A stretch of DNA of 64,000 nucleotides from Adenophora triphylla var. japonica (Eukaryota > Streptophyta > Magnoliopsida > Asterales > Campanulaceae). Below the pieces are notes generated by a model. That model was given only the letters and a program-made list of their open reading frames with translations. It was not told the origin of the DNA and made no database searches. The position numbers and the translations under genes are program-made. Below are positions 21,353 to 33,330 of the stretch, one piece after another (within the stretch, counting starts at the first letter, position 1; each line of letters begins with the position of its first letter). The stretch is from positions 186,001-250,000 of the forward strand of contig JAFEMH010002341.1 of NCBI GenBank assembly GCA_022495995.1, given 5' to 3'.

Positions 21353-23725
21353 ATGGATCCCGACGTCGCAGCTTTGGAACGATTGCTCAATCAACCGGAT
21401 TATTCACCATTGGGCTCGTACACCGGAGGTATAGGTGGTTTTCATGGTTATGGGGGAGGAGTTGGAGCTAGTGGACACGGCGCCGGGGGTAGCCGCGGTT
21501 CTGACAGCTTTAGGGGCGGTTTTGGTGATATGGGTGGTGGTTTTGGTGGGGGTTATGGAGGTTATGGAGGTGGCAGCCATGGCGGCAGCGGTGGTGGTTA
21601 CGGTGGTGCTGGTGGCGGCAGCCATGGCGGTGATGGCGGTGGGTATGGCGGCAATGATGGTGGCCATGGTGGGAATGGTGGTGGTGATGATGAAGAAGAG
21701 GAGGTGGATGCTGATGCCGGGGAGAGTGACCGGAGTGACGCCGGCGGGAATGCCGAGGCTAGGAGGCGGCGAGCTTCACGTAATTACCGACCTTCGAGGC
21801 TGTTCGTTCTGTTGCACAACCAAGCGGATTTTTACGCGGGCCTGAATTTTCATGGCTCCACTGGTCTTCGCTCCCGCGTCGGGATGAAGGTAAAAATTTT
21901 ATCTAACAACATAATAATTGATACATGTGCAAAGTATTTTATTATTTAAAATGCGAGTAATGACACATACCTGTGCTGTGTTTACCTGCAGATGAAGAAG
22001 ATGAAGGGACGTAGTTCCCTTAAGGCGGTTGGTGAGCTGTGGGCGCTTTTGCCAGCCGGTGAGGGTGGTCCTCGCGAGATGGTGTGGAGCTTGGGGTTGG
22101 GCCCCTTCTTTGATATGGTTGCACTGATGGGTCAGACCCGGAAGTGTAATGCTGTGGTGAAGGTGTGTCGTGAGTTTTGGTGGGACACGACACATACTTT
22201 CCATCTGAGTTGGGGTGAGACTACGATCACTCCTACTGACTTTGCCGTCCTCACCGGGTTGGGATTTACAGATGTAGTGTTGCCTTTTGACGAGACTTTA
22301 CATTCTGACAAGGCTCGTCAGATTCAGCTGTTCGGCGCTAGCGTTGGCCCGAGCAGGAATTTCGGTGTTGACGCAGGGAAGCTGTACAAGCTTGTTGAGA
22401 CTGCTATCGATCGATACAGAGTCGGTCAGTATGGGATGGACACACTTGTCCGGGGATTCCTCTGGTACGGCTTATCAGTGGCTCTCTTTCCCAACTCGGG
22501 CCCGGTGTGCCGATTCTCTTTATTGGGTGCTTTGTCTGATTTGGACTTAGTGCGGTATATTTCTTGGGGAGGGGCCGGCTTGGCCGAACTGTACCGGGCC
22601 CTTGACACTGTCTCGAGGTCCAACACCTCTTCTTTCGATGCTTTCCACTTTGTACTGGAGGTACGCTAACTCTTGTCATTTTCATTACCCCTTACTTGTC
22701 ATTTGTTTTTTCTGTCTTTGTAAATATCTGCTTTTCTGTCTTTTGCAGGCTTGGGTTTATGAGATCTTCGGCGTTGCGCCTTTCACCTTACGGGACCAGA
22801 CTCGGGATGTGCCCGTCTTGCGGTACTGGAGGAAGGAGAACCGGGTTGAGGGGTATCCGAAGACAGTTCGAGAATCTGATTTGAGGGCCGTGTTTGATGG
22901 TCCCAGTAGACCTGAGTTTTTACTCTTTCCATGGACCCCTGAGGCTTCTGAGGCTGTTGGTGCCGTTCGGGATGTTACTGCTTCCCTTGAGGCTGGTTGG
23001 ATTGCTTGCCGACGAGATGTATCTGGGCGAGCGGGTGTCGAGACAGCACCATGCGTGGGCTCCTCTTTATGCGCCACAGCACCCTCCCAAGAATATGTGG
23101 TACCCAGACCGACTGCCGAGGAGGATGGAGTATCTATATGGGGTCCCCGCTCATCACTTCCGCCTTGACATGCCTTACGTAGATTTTGTGGCTCTTTATC
23201 TGAGATCACCGCAGGTGGTGCGGCGGGCTGCTGCGGATGCCCAGGCTGCTGGTATGGGGGAGCAGGATCCGGTTATCCCTGAGCCGATGGGTGCTGCACT
23301 TCCCGAGATAGTGGATATGCCTCCCTTTCCCGATCACTTCTATGTGCACATGGCTGACGGGGAGGTGCGAGTAGACTTGGCTCCTACAGAAGCCGATGAG
23401 GTGGAGGGTGCCCAGCTTCCTCCCGGTGGTGCTGGCGGGGTATGCCTTTTACCTTTCCTCTTCATTTCTGGTACTTATACTTTAGCTGTGATGTAACTCT
23501 CGCCCTTTGATTTTTCAGGTCACTCGGGAGTCTTATGTGCGGTCAGTGAGGCACAGCAATGTACTGACTCGTTTGCTGAGGAGTGCAGTGGCGGCGCTCT
23601 CTTGCCAATCCCGGAGATCGGTAGATGTGGATCCGGCACAGTGGAGACAGCGCTCCCAGGGTGAGGGTAGCTCGACATCCGGGTTTTCTCGCGGTCGTGC
23701 CTCGACTTCCCGTAGGGGTCATTAG
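21353..23725 (+). pseudogene. antisense plant mobile domain (PMD) gene with Gly-rich N-terminus, four exons, one frameshift
   Basis: It is encoded opposite to gag-pol. Exons by GT-AG sites: 21353-21889, 21992-22660, 22749-23439, 23519-23725, all phase 0 as far as I can read. The start is the CCATGGATCC Met, in good context, not the upstream Met at 21323. Exon 1 is a Gly/His/Tyr-rich domain (about residues 25-120), then an acidic patch and RRRRASRNYRPSR. Exon 2 carries the PMD core: FWWDTTHTFHL, ETTITPTDFAVLTGL, FLWYGLSVALFP. Exon 3 continues with WVYEIFGVAP and YLGERVSRQHHAW. Exon 3 needs a one-base shift near 23000-23015, so this copy is probably broken. PMD proteins occur both as host silencing-related proteins (MAIN/MAIL1) and inside plant transposons. 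The role here is unknown. Confidence 0.78.
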
Positions 23726-24060
23726 GATTTTTCATTTTTATGTAGTACCTGTTAGGAAAAAGTAGGAGCATGCAGACTCTAGATTTTATGCTGACTCACT
23801 GTATGCAGCTGATCTATGTACTAGTTTATAGTTTATGGATTTAATATATAAAAGTTAATCTTTTCTATTTATGAACAATTTCTATTTTTGGACATTATCT
23901 ATTTTTTGTACACTGCATTGGACATACGAGGACAAAATAAAATAAAGTAAAGTAAAAATTGAAAATAGAAAATAAAAGATAAAGAATAAAATAAAGGACA
24001 AAGAGGTGGGGCCTTGGGATTGCTGAAGCTGTGCTGAAGTGGAGCCATTTTCTGGAGAGG
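23726..24060. other. AT-rich spacer between the two antisense genes
   Basis: Probable 3' untranslated/terminator region of the PMD gene, then A-rich sequence (23935-24000). No frame or repeat worth naming. Confidence 0.5.
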
Positions 24061-24065
24061 CCAAA

Positions 24066-24254
24066 GGGTCGATCGGCCCAAATAAAAAGGTCCGATCGGC
24101 CCAAAATTATAGGTCCGATCGGCCCTATGCTGAAAAGGCGGCGGTTGGTCTTCCTGAAAGGGGCCGATCGGCCCTCCGATGTCCTTTCCCTACACGGATT
24201 GTTCTCAAGGCAATTCTTTTCCTGTACGGATTTTAACACCAAAACCTATAAATA
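24066..24254 (+). promoter_or_regulatory. promoter of the second antisense gene: four CCGATCGG palindromes and TATA box
   Basis: GGGTCGATCGGCCC at 24066, GGTCCGATCGGCCC at 24089 and 24112, GGGCCGATCGGCCC at 24161 (steps 23, 23, 49 bp). The plus-strand TATA box CTATAAATAA lies at 24245-24254, about 110 bp before ATG 24365. The spacer AAATAAAA between the first two palindromes is also found in the LTR between its second and third. Confidence 0.75.
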
Positions 24255-24364
24255 ATTCCCTTGTCAGCCGATGGTCATACGCACACTTCTCTTTTTTCTT
24301 TGTCTCTTTCTGCTATTGTTCTCTTCTTCGTACTGTTCTCTTTTTCCTGCCGTGGACAAGCACG

Positions 24365-25781
24365 ATGAATTCTCATCCCTCCGTCTTGATGGAGAAGCAA
24401 AACAATTTTGAGAGTGATTTGGCCGTTTGGGTATCCAAGGTACCTCGTTCCGTCCGTCATGCTTTTGATAAACGTTTTGGGGTGAAGTGTGTTTGGTCCC
24501 TTTTGCCCATGCATCCCAATTGGAATCTTTTACATGCTGCCGCTGCTTTTTGGGATGAATCCAATCACGTTTTCAACTTCTCTTACAACGAGATTACACC
24601 CACCTACGAGGATTTTCTTGCTCTGTGTGGAGGGGATGATGTCGGGCTGATAGCGGTTCCACAGATAGAGTTCCGTTGGTGACAAGGGTGGCCAAATTTC
24701 TGCACCTCCCTACACTCGTGGCTAGAGGTTTGGTTGAAGGTGTAGACATAGATATCTCGTGATTTGCCTAGGAGATTTGCTCATGGTGATGACTTCGACT
24801 CGGATTTTGCCTTTGGATTGCCCGGCCCTCTCGCTATTTTCCAAGGTTCTCGTTTTCCCTTATGCGGGTGTAGCTACCAAAGGGGTGTCTTCGATATGGT
24901 TGATCGTGCTCGCTCGGGAGGAGCATCATTCCGGTTCTTTTGGGCGAGACGCTTCATGGTATATCTCAGTATAGCTAGGGGTGCTCCGCTTATGACTAGG
25001 GGCAAGGCCAAATTATTGACCACGTGGCTCGAGGATCGACTTTTGTTCTAGAGATTCCCCTTCGAGTGTTAGGCCTTGGTTTCATGGTTGTAGGAGGAAG
25101 ATTGATCCGCTTCCGGCTTGTCGAACGGGAGTGGAAGATGTATTTGGCGGAGGTGGATACCGATAGGATTCATCGCGAGTACAAAGATTGGGGCCTTTCC
25201 TTCATTCGTGAGCCTTCACTTGGGCAATGCCCGATTCGTGTACCAGCCTTTTCGAGACCACCACCTTTTACTATGCAGAGCGGGTACTTCGCAATATGGC
25301 ATGGAGCAGTCCGTCCTCCAACTTGGGGCACTTCGAGTTTGATGATTCTCGCCAAAGTCCTTCCAATGGACGTTGGTGTTTCAGCTTTGATGGTAAGCTT
25401 ATGGAGTTCTCATGGGATGCCACGAGTCTATCTTGCACAATGGACCCTTAGCACTCATTTGTCGCATGCTTATTTGACATGGTATGAAGAAAACTTGGGA
25501 CCGATGAGGAGACTTTGTATGACTTGAGACGGAGATTGGTTCCTAACATATCTTCGAGCCGTTTTCTCGTAGACAGGAGGCTTTGGGGATTTCTCTAGAC
25601 ACGCGAGGAGAATCCTCCCAAGAAGATGGAGCGGAAGTTGAAGGGTAAGGCGATCGAGGAGGTTCCCCCATTGAAGAAGAAGTATTCGCCTTATTTTAAG
25701 AGAGAGAATAAGAAGAAACCGACTCGACGAGCCGCCAAGAAGAAGAAGGACGGAGATGAGGGGCCTAGTGCCAAGGAGTAG
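24365..25781 (+). pseudogene. second antisense gene, DUF7745/aminotransferase-like plant transposon domain, broken
   Basis: Starting at ATG 24365 the frame gives about 105 residues with LPMHPNWNLLHAAAAFWDE, HVFNFSYNEITPTYEDFLAL. This is the pattern of the N-terminal part of the DUF7745-type domain common in plant transposon-encoded proteins, distantly like PMD. The frame then shifts near 24662 and again later. Other frames continue the protein (RVPLVTRVAKFLHLP; GPLAIFQGSRFPLCG; REYKDWGLSF). The Lys-rich tail is at 25626-25781 (KKKPTRRAAKKKKDG) with stop TAG. I therefore read one gene of about 1.4 kb damaged by several indels. The basic tail and its partner PMD gene suggest a nuclear role, but function is unknown. 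The domain name is from memory of the family pattern. Confidence 0.6.
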
Positions 25782-26370
25782 ACCTTATATGTCCGAGTAT
25801 CCACCCACGCCATATGCACACATTAGTTATTTATTTTGTCTTTTAATTTTTTAGTTTCTTTCGCAAGTTATTTAGTCATTAGTATAGTCGAGCTTAGACT
25901 CATCAAATAAGTGTAATCATGCATTGATTGTGGGAATGAAAAAGTTTGTTGCTTTAATAAAAACAAATTGGATTTTTATTTATTTTTTGGACCGCGCCGA
26001 TTAAGGCCGCCACGTTCCCTTTACAATGAGAACCAAGGGGCTCAGGTCGTCGTAGTTCATTTTCATCAAGCTACTATTTTTAGAAAGGGGAGATAGAAGC
26101 GGGAAAAAAAAATTTTTTTATTTTATTTGCTCTAACTTTTGCCTAGACCGCCCTTTACGGGTTTTCAATCTAGCGAGCTTTTGAACGCACCCTTTCTTTT
26201 GTTGCTAGACCGCCCTTTGCGGGTTTTCAATCTAGCGGGCTCCTTTTTGCGTTTTTTTTTTTTTTTTTTTTTTTTTTTTATTTAGAGGGGGAGGAAGAGC
26301 TTAATCATAGTAGCCCGAGCTTGCCGAGGTTGGTGGGCTCCTTGAATTCGTTGCCATCCAAATCGCCATT
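25782..26370. other. spacer between antisense genes and integrase, with a 64-bp-spaced repeat
   Basis: CTAGACCGCCCTTTACGGG at about 26143 recurs at about 26207, each followed by TTTTCAATCTAGCG(A/G)GCT. Each contains a CCGCCCTTT-CGGG stem. A 28-bp T run lies at 26252-26279. The convergent ends of the antisense gene and of gag-pol meet here, so terminators would be expected, but none is provable. Confidence 0.55.
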
Positions 26371-27620
26371 TTAACCGCTTCCACCCGAAAATATCTTCTT
26401 GATCACATACGGGCCGGTCCATGTAGGGGCCCACTTCCCAAGAGGATTGAACTTGTTGGGAAGTTGCCGCTTCAAAACCAAATCTCCTTCCTTAATGTCT
26501 AAGGGCTGCACCTTTTGTTGAAAGCCCTCGTCCGTCTTGATAGGCTCTGATGTGTTCCATGGCTTTGAGTCCGCGCCGTCAAGTGTGGCCAATCGATCAT
26601 ATCGGCCGCGGAGCCATTCAACTTCGCTACTTGATTTTCTAATAAGATCCTCAAAGACGGGACTTCCAACTCAACCGGGAGTACCGCTCCATCCCATATG
26701 TCGAGCAAAAGGAGTTTCGCTCGTAGCCGTACGAACGGAAGTTCTATATCCCCAAAGTGCCAATGGTAGTTTCTCGCGCCCCTACCTCGAATCGCCGTCT
26801 TCGATTATCTCGCTCAATCGTTTTGTTAGCCGCTTCGATCGCTCCGTTGGTCTCGAGGCCTATAAGGGGAAGACTTGTGTCGGGTAATCTTGAACTCGCG
26901 CAATCCGTCACAATCTCCGCCGAAGTGGGACCCGTTGTCCGAGATAATCTCATTTGGTACTCCATATCTCGCACATGATGTCCTCCTTAATGAATCGTGC
27001 CACCTTTTGGAAGTCAATACTTTGTAAGATTTTGCCTCGATCCACTTGGTGAAGTAATCCACAGCTACTAATACAAAACAATGCCCATTGCTTCCCGGCG
27101 GTGTAATCTTGCCAATCACATCAATCCCCCATGTCGCAAATGGCCAAGGGGTTACCATGCTATACAACTCGTGAGGGGGCACATGGTTCAAATTGGAACA
27201 CATTTGGCATTTGGGACATTTACGCACAAATTGGATGCAGTCGGCTTCTATAGTGACCCAATAATAACCCAACCGTGTGATTTTCTGTCTCAACATTCTG
27301 GCATTCATGTGTGGACCGCATAAGCCATCGTGTACTTCTTCCATGATCATTTCGCTCGTTTCGCGTCTACACAGAGTAACAGAGACCATCGTAATGTCTT
27401 TTGTACAACATATCATCTAGTAGAACAAACTGTCCGGCCAATCGTTTCAATGCCTGCAAGCTTTTGGCTTTCACGTCACCTAGAAAAGACACATTACCCT
27501 TCTTGAGATACTCATAAATCTGTGCGTACCACGGATCCTTTTTCTCCTCGATGTCGCCTTGAATCTCGCAGCAGAGGCTTCGTAGCAGCAAGCGGGTTCT
27601 CTCTTCGGCCAACTCGAATG
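26360..27620 (-). pseudogene. pol: integrase of the Ogre-like element (broken)
   Basis: Minus strand: an HHCC-type zinc domain (EEVHDGLCGPHMNARMLRQK … FVRKCPKCQMC) is followed by the catalytic core. Core motifs are ATWGIDVIGKI (first Asp), EIISDNGSHF (second Asp) and, after a frame change near 26860, TNGAIEAANKTI (catalytic Glu). A C-terminal segment at about 26371-26500 (LVLKRQLPNKF, WTGPYVIKKIF) is the usual integrase tail. At least two frame breaks separate these. It would insert the cDNA into host DNA; this copy cannot be translated intact. Confidence 0.85.
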
Positions 27621-27689
27621 GTTTTACTGTACATTCCGTGAGGGATCTCGACCAAAGAAGCCAAAGCCAGAAGCTAAAGCGCCGGCAAA

Positions 27690-29560
27690 TCTATTTCTGT
27701 CTCTCGGGTAGATAATGGAATGTCACTTCCTTGAATTGCTTGACAAGCTCTTCCATATGAGTCTCGATACATCAAGCAGTAGGGGTCACCGCCTTCCACT
27801 TCTTAGATGTCTCGATTGATAATTAAAGCCGAGTCTCCATATACTTCCAACTCCTTTACATTACGCTCCAAGGTCGCTTCTAAACCGGCTATGCAAGCCT
27901 CGTATTCAAACTCGCGTTATTGGTGGTTGTAAAATTCAGCTTGATGGCGATGGGGGTGTGCTCATCTTTGGGATCAACCAAAAGGATTCCTACTCCGTTG
28001 CCCCTCTTGTTCGCGGCTCCATCAAAAAATAGTTGCCATCTCTCTTCCGTATCAATGCTAAAAATCCCCTCGTCTGGAAATTCCGGTTCAAGCCCCCGTT
28101 CTTCCGTACTTGGAAACTCGCTAAATGATCCGCCATGGCTCTCCCTTTAACCGCTTTTCTCGGCACATAGGTGATATCGAATTCCCGTAAATACCGACCA
28201 TTTGGCTAATCTCATGGACAGAGAAGGTTTGTCAAACAAATACTTAATTGGATCCATCTTTGACACTAGCGTAATCGGATGCGCCGACAAGTAATGCTTC
28301 GAGCTTATTAACCACCCAAACTAGCCCTAAGACAGGTCTTTTCCAATGCCGAGTAGTTTAGCTCACTCCCTTGCAACTTTCGACTAACAAAATAAACGGC
28401 GTTCTCCACCCGAGAGTCCTTGGCTTCTTGTGCCAAAGATAGCCCCAACGGCCGTATCGCCATCGTTAGGTACAATAGCAATGGTTTCTCCGAATGTGGG
28501 GGCGAAGGATAGGGGGATTGACCAAGTATCTCTTGATTTCCTCAAAGGCTTCTTGACACTTCCAAATTCCAATCTATACTTGCGGTCTTCTTCATCGGCC
28601 AAAATCGGTTCACACATAGTGGTCAATTGATTAATGAAGCGGCCGATGTATTGTAACCGTCCCATGAATCCCTTAACTTCTTTTTCTCGTGCGTGGTGGC
28701 TTCATCTCCATGATGGCTTGAATTTTCCTTGATCTCGCCTCAATCCCTCGTTCGGTGACCATATAGCCCAGACCTTTCCTCGAATAACCCCAAATGTACA
28801 CTTGGCAGATTCGCACGCATTGCGTGCTCACGCAGTCTGTCAAGAACTTTCTCAAATCAATGAAATGCCGACTGCTCGACCCTTGGAATGAATGATCATA
28901 TCGTCGACATATACCTCAATCTCCTTATGGATCATGTCATGGAATAATGCCGTGACCGCTCTCCGGTATGTAGCCCCCGCATTTTTCAATCCGAATGGCA
29001 TTACAAAGGTAACAAAGATGTTCCCCATGGTGTAGTGAAAGCCGTCTTCTCCGGTCCGCTCCGCCATCTTGATCTGATTATATCCCGCAAAACCATCTAC
29101 AAAAGACTTGACCTCGTAGTTAGCAAAGGGCATCTACTAGCATGTCGATGTTGGGCAACGGAAGTCGTCCTTCGGGCTAGCCTTGTTGAGATCTCTAAGT
29201 CAACACAAACTCTAACCTTGCCATTCGATTTACATCGACCGTCACAATATTAGATAACCACGTCTGATACTCAATAACTCGATAAAACCCACTCTGAGGA
29301 GCTTCTCTATCTCTTCTTTAACTTGCAGAGACCATTCCGCTTAATGCGGCGCAATTTCGCTTGATGTGCTTCGCGTCCGGTGTTAGTGGTATTCTCGTGC
29401 TCCACTATCGAGTTATCCAAATTTCCGGCATATCCTTGTATGACCATGCGAACACATCCGAATATTCTTAAGCAGCTTCAATCAACGCTTCCCTTTCAGC
29501 CCCTTCAAGAAGCTTCCAATCTCGTGTCTCTCTCGGCTCTTCTTCCGTTCCCAAATTAAT
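27690..29560 (-). pseudogene. pol: reverse transcriptase and two RNase H domains of the Ogre-like element (broken)
   Basis: Minus strand: upstream RT residues near 29480 (YSDVFAWSYKDMP-like), then FVDGFAGYNQIKMA, VMPFGLKNAGATYRRA and the catalytic YVDD (IEVYVDDMIIHSK, about 28880-28910). A thumb region near 28640 (MGRLQYIGRFINQL) and a second, archaeal-type RNase H start FDGAANKRGNGVGILLVDP near 27960-28020 follow. Frames change repeatedly, the longest piece being about 93 residues. The extra RNase H is the known hallmark of the Tat lineage. Confidence 0.82.
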
Positions 29561-29979
29561 ACATGATAACACCTCATCGGCACTGGGCCCGACCTTCCTT
29601 TTGATTGATAACTTGCTTAGAAATTTCTTTAATGTATTCATTGTTTAGTGTGTCCGCTTCTTCTAATGAGTCATTATTAACTAAGTTAATTTGATTAAGT
29701 TGAGCATTATTTTTAGTTAATTTATCATTAAGAAGATTGGCTATGAGGGGATACTCGTAAAGATCTAGTTTTTCATTCATAGCGAAAGTGGAAAACAACA
29801 TTTGCAACTAACTCATAGTCTTCGACGTGAGGTCATCGACTTGGAAGACGACTCAAACTCAAAAGAAAACACATCGACTCAAACAAAACAGATGACTCAA
29901 GAAACAGAGGACTTGGGGGAATCAGTGGGAGACTCGACAGAGGAGGCATCACCCCAGCCTCTTCAACCATGTATTCCTT
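29561..29979 (-). other. spacer/linker upstream of RT, Asn-rich reading frame
   Basis: A minus-strand frame at 29574-29807 is rich in Asn/Leu/Glu (LTKNNAQLNQINLVNN). This is probably the variable linker between protease and RT of the polyprotein. The next stretch toward 29980 is Ser/Leu-rich. No domain was recognised. Confidence 0.45.
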
Positions 29980-31420
29980 CGTGGCTACGGTCCGCCAAAT
30001 ACGCACCAATTCTTCACCTTTCCAACCATGGGTGTCACCAACGTCCTTGGATCCGTATTGTCCGCCATCTCTCGCCCCAATGACCTGCAACCATATCGTC
30101 TTCTATATTCGCATTCCCCAAATGCCGCAAATGTGCTCCGACCATCCCATTCTTCCGCATCCTCCGAAACCGCAATGTTCTCAACCAACGGCTCATCCAA
30201 AGATACCCGCCCTAGCCGATCGGCCAACCCATCTTCGGTCTTGATGACGTACCGGCTCGGGATCGTGACAACCTTGCCTCTCTTCCGACGTGGATCCATG
30301 AGAACCGTCTTCGCCTTCGACCTATCAACTTCGTATCCCCGAAGATTTCGAAACCTTCTCGAAGCCTCGCCCGCGTGATCAAACCATGGCTCACTAAACT
30401 CCATGCAAGAGAATTCTTCACCCTCCTTGACAAAGTAACTATTGAGGGAAAGGCGGTATGGCCTCATCTCTCGCCGTTGGTAGGGCAGCCTTCACCCTTT
30501 GATGTATTCAATTCTTTCCATCTCGCTTTATCTTCTGGAGTAAGGACGTAGCCTAGACCTGCGGCCGCGTGATCAATAGCCTCCACTATTTTCGTGGGTC
30601 CTCGAGATGCCTCGCCAAGACCCGCCCCGGTACAAATCCCATGTTTCTCATCATTCTTATAGCCGGCCGTACTCGTCCGATGTCTTTGTGAGGTCCACCG
30701 CGCAAACTTGTGCTCGTGCTATTAGCCGAAAACCGCCGAACATTGAACTACCCTCTTCGTGCCGAATCGTAGGGACCGGCTTTCCCCCAAAGGCTTGTTC
30801 CGAGATGTTACCGTATCGCTGTAAATGACTGCCACTTGATCGCCCGACCGGAATTTCACACATTGATGCAATGAGGAAGGGACTCCATTCATCCGATGCA
30901 ACCATGGCCTACCCAAAGAAGATGGTGAAGGTGGAAGGTATGTCTATGACTTGAAACTCAAAGAATCATAGTAGTGGTCCCGCAAGTAAGGGGCAAACCG
31001 ATTATTCCCAACACCGACCGGCTAGTAGAATCGTATCCCCGCACGGAATGAACCGAAGGTCTCAAATCGTGGGACTTAGATCAAGGACGTCCATCATCCT
31101 GGAAGGCGTATGTTCACCGCAGTAACCGTTGTCAATGAAAATACGTGGCAACCTTTTTCCGTTGACTTCAATAGTGATGTGCAAGTGGTTCATTATGATC
31201 CGATCCAAACTCCGGCATGTCCAACTCGAAAACGTAATAATATTCCCAAAGTGTATGTTGCCGATCATCTCGCGTTACATCTTCCGGCTTTGTAGACGAC
31301 GGCACCAAAGTCGCAAAGAAGATTCTCGTTCCAACATCATCCTCGGGCATACGAGGACGTTAGCAAGGACCATAAGGATATATTGGCTTGAGTTAGCTTC
31401 ACTTGAGTGAGAATAGGGTC
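29980..31420 (-). pseudogene. pol: protease region and linker of the Ogre-like polyprotein (broken)
   Basis: A minus-strand fragment at 31062-31268 contains NHLHITIEVNGKRLPRIFIDN, matching the strand before a retropepsin active site, but the expected D-x-G-A loop reads IDNGYCG, so it is damaged. Pieces at 30657-30905 (ISEQAFGGKPVPTIRHEEGSS) and 29985-30467 (RRFRNLRGYEVDRSKAKTVLMD) are linker sequence that I can place only by position between gag and RT. Several frame changes are needed. Confidence 0.6.
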
Positions 31421-33330
31421 TTCTTTATCGGGATTCACTACTTCAGCTTTTCGGACCAAACACTTTCTTCGCCCCTTTATCTTCTCGGTTGATACACCCT
31501 TCCGGACCTCGTGAGTAGACTAACCCCATTCTTTTCCATATCGTATACTTCGCGTGAATTTCAGCCAACGAGAGAGGTTTAGGACTCTCTTCCACACAAT
31601 CATCATTTAACGAGGCAACTTCTCTAGACAGCTCTCAAAAGACAAAGATATAACAAGAAAATTCTTTATAAATTGAACTCAAATTACAAACCGACACAAC
31701 CGCTCTCACTGTCCGTCACAACAGACTCGACCGGATCAGCCGAGGTCTTTCTCTACCATAGCAACATCACTACCAACTATCTTACTAGGATTCTCTATCT
31801 TCCCTTCAATGATGAGCTTCGCACAGCCCTTTTCAAAGCAAAACCAAGATACTCTGAGAGTTTCGGCACGAACAATCCCTTTCTCGACAATAGCCGAGAA
31901 TACATCTTCCGTCGACACTCTAGCTTCTCAAAAGCATCTTCCATCTCTACCAAGCCGATAAAATTACCTTCCACCATGTGGATCTTGTTGTTAGGGAGAG
32001 GATTCCCCACAACATTTGGAGACTTCGCTTCTCCACCTTACCTTGCCGAATCAAGTCTTGCACTAAACGCTTGAACCGAAGGCGAATCGCAGTGTGACCC
32101 TTGTACTTGTGGTAGTGGCAATACTTAGAAGCATCTAAGCCTTCCTTCGGGTTTAACGGTTCATAATTCTCAAGCGGCTTGACTCAAGCCCTTCTTTACT
32201 AGCACTTCGAAAACCTTGCCCATCGCATTCCAAAATCATCAAATACTTCCCTCTCGCGGTGAATACCGTTATTCCCCTCATTACGGCTTGAACATCCAAA
32301 GCAGCCTTCCCCTTGCACATAATTTACTTGCCCCACGGGCTCTTTCTTTGCTGCGGTATTTGCGGGAGCTCGATAGCGGAATGAATTATTAGCAGCCCCA
32401 GTGTCCTTTGGTGGAGCAATTCCGGTGATGCCACTCTCATAACGTACGCCCGAATCCACCATTTCCCTAAGATTGGGAAAGTAACCATTACCAACTGCCA
32501 ACTTGTGTCCGGCAACAAGCACTTGTAAAAAATCTCGTTTCGTTCATTCTCCTTGGGCGGATACTGAATTTCGCTCACCTTATCATTCCAACGCTTGTAG
32601 AAGTCATAAATCGACTCTCCATTCTTTTGAAGCGTGTGCTCCAAATCCGCTCGATTCACTTGCCAATCCATGTTTGCTTGATACTTTTCGTAGAACACCC
32701 TACTAACCTTGTCCCATGTGTCCCTTTCCTCCTCGTTCAACTTCGTAAACCAACTGAGAGCAAATTTCCTTCCAATGTGCTATGGAACATTCTCGCCATC
32801 TCGCTCGGGTGTACAATCTTTAGCCCTCATTGCCAACGTATAACCTGTCTAAATGTGTCTTTGGGCAAGTAACTCCTCCAAACATGGCCATCTTGGGCAT
32901 CTTGAAATCTTGAGGTAGGGTGCAACTTTGCTCTGATTAAGCATCTTGATGGGGACACACCTTGCTTTCCCATTTGCTCTGGCCAATGCCTTCACTTGTT
33001 CAATCAACGCTAACACGCCGGGTCCGTAGCAATGTTGGAGTTCTCGCATGGCCGGGGGTTGAGTGATGGTAGGGAGGTGGAGTAGGTAGGGATATGATGG
33101 CCGGAATAATTGAAGGGTAAAGTGGGAGGGGGTAGATTAGCAAAGTGGTCCTCGGGTGTGTTGGCAGTGAGGTTGATAAGGTCTTTGATTTGCTTGAGCT
33201 CCCATACATGACAGTGGTGGAACATTATTGTAGCCGTTGGAACATAGTTGGGTAGAGGGAAGGTAGGTGCATTGGGATTGGCGGGATTAGGAGCATTGAC
33301 AGCTTTCATCTTCAACATCGACCACTTCAT
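31421..33330 (-). pseudogene. gag: gag of the Ogre-like element (broken)
   Basis: The clearest segment is 32324-32740. It reads DKVSRVFYEKYQANMDW, DLEHTLQKNGESIYDFYKRW and IFYKCLLPDTSWQL, a Retrotrans_gag-type core. An N-terminal Pro-rich region (33010-33330, SLPSLNPRP) and downstream pieces (31736-32010) are in other frames. The gene is fragmented by indels and stops. It lies upstream of the protease in the usual gag-pol order. Confidence 0.7.

Noticed and set aside
21404..21845. Ala/Met-rich frames overlapping the Gly-rich exon
   Set aside because: Other-frame readings of GGN repeats; the Gly-rich frame links to PMD exons by clean splice sites.
26252..26279. 28-base T run as poly-A tail of an inverted retroposed gene
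   Set aside because: No LINE/SINE body or target duplication next to it; treated as a simple repeat.
29802..30378. plus-strand frames of 90-116 codons
   Set aside because: Shadows of the minus-strand polyprotein linker; no domain recognised.
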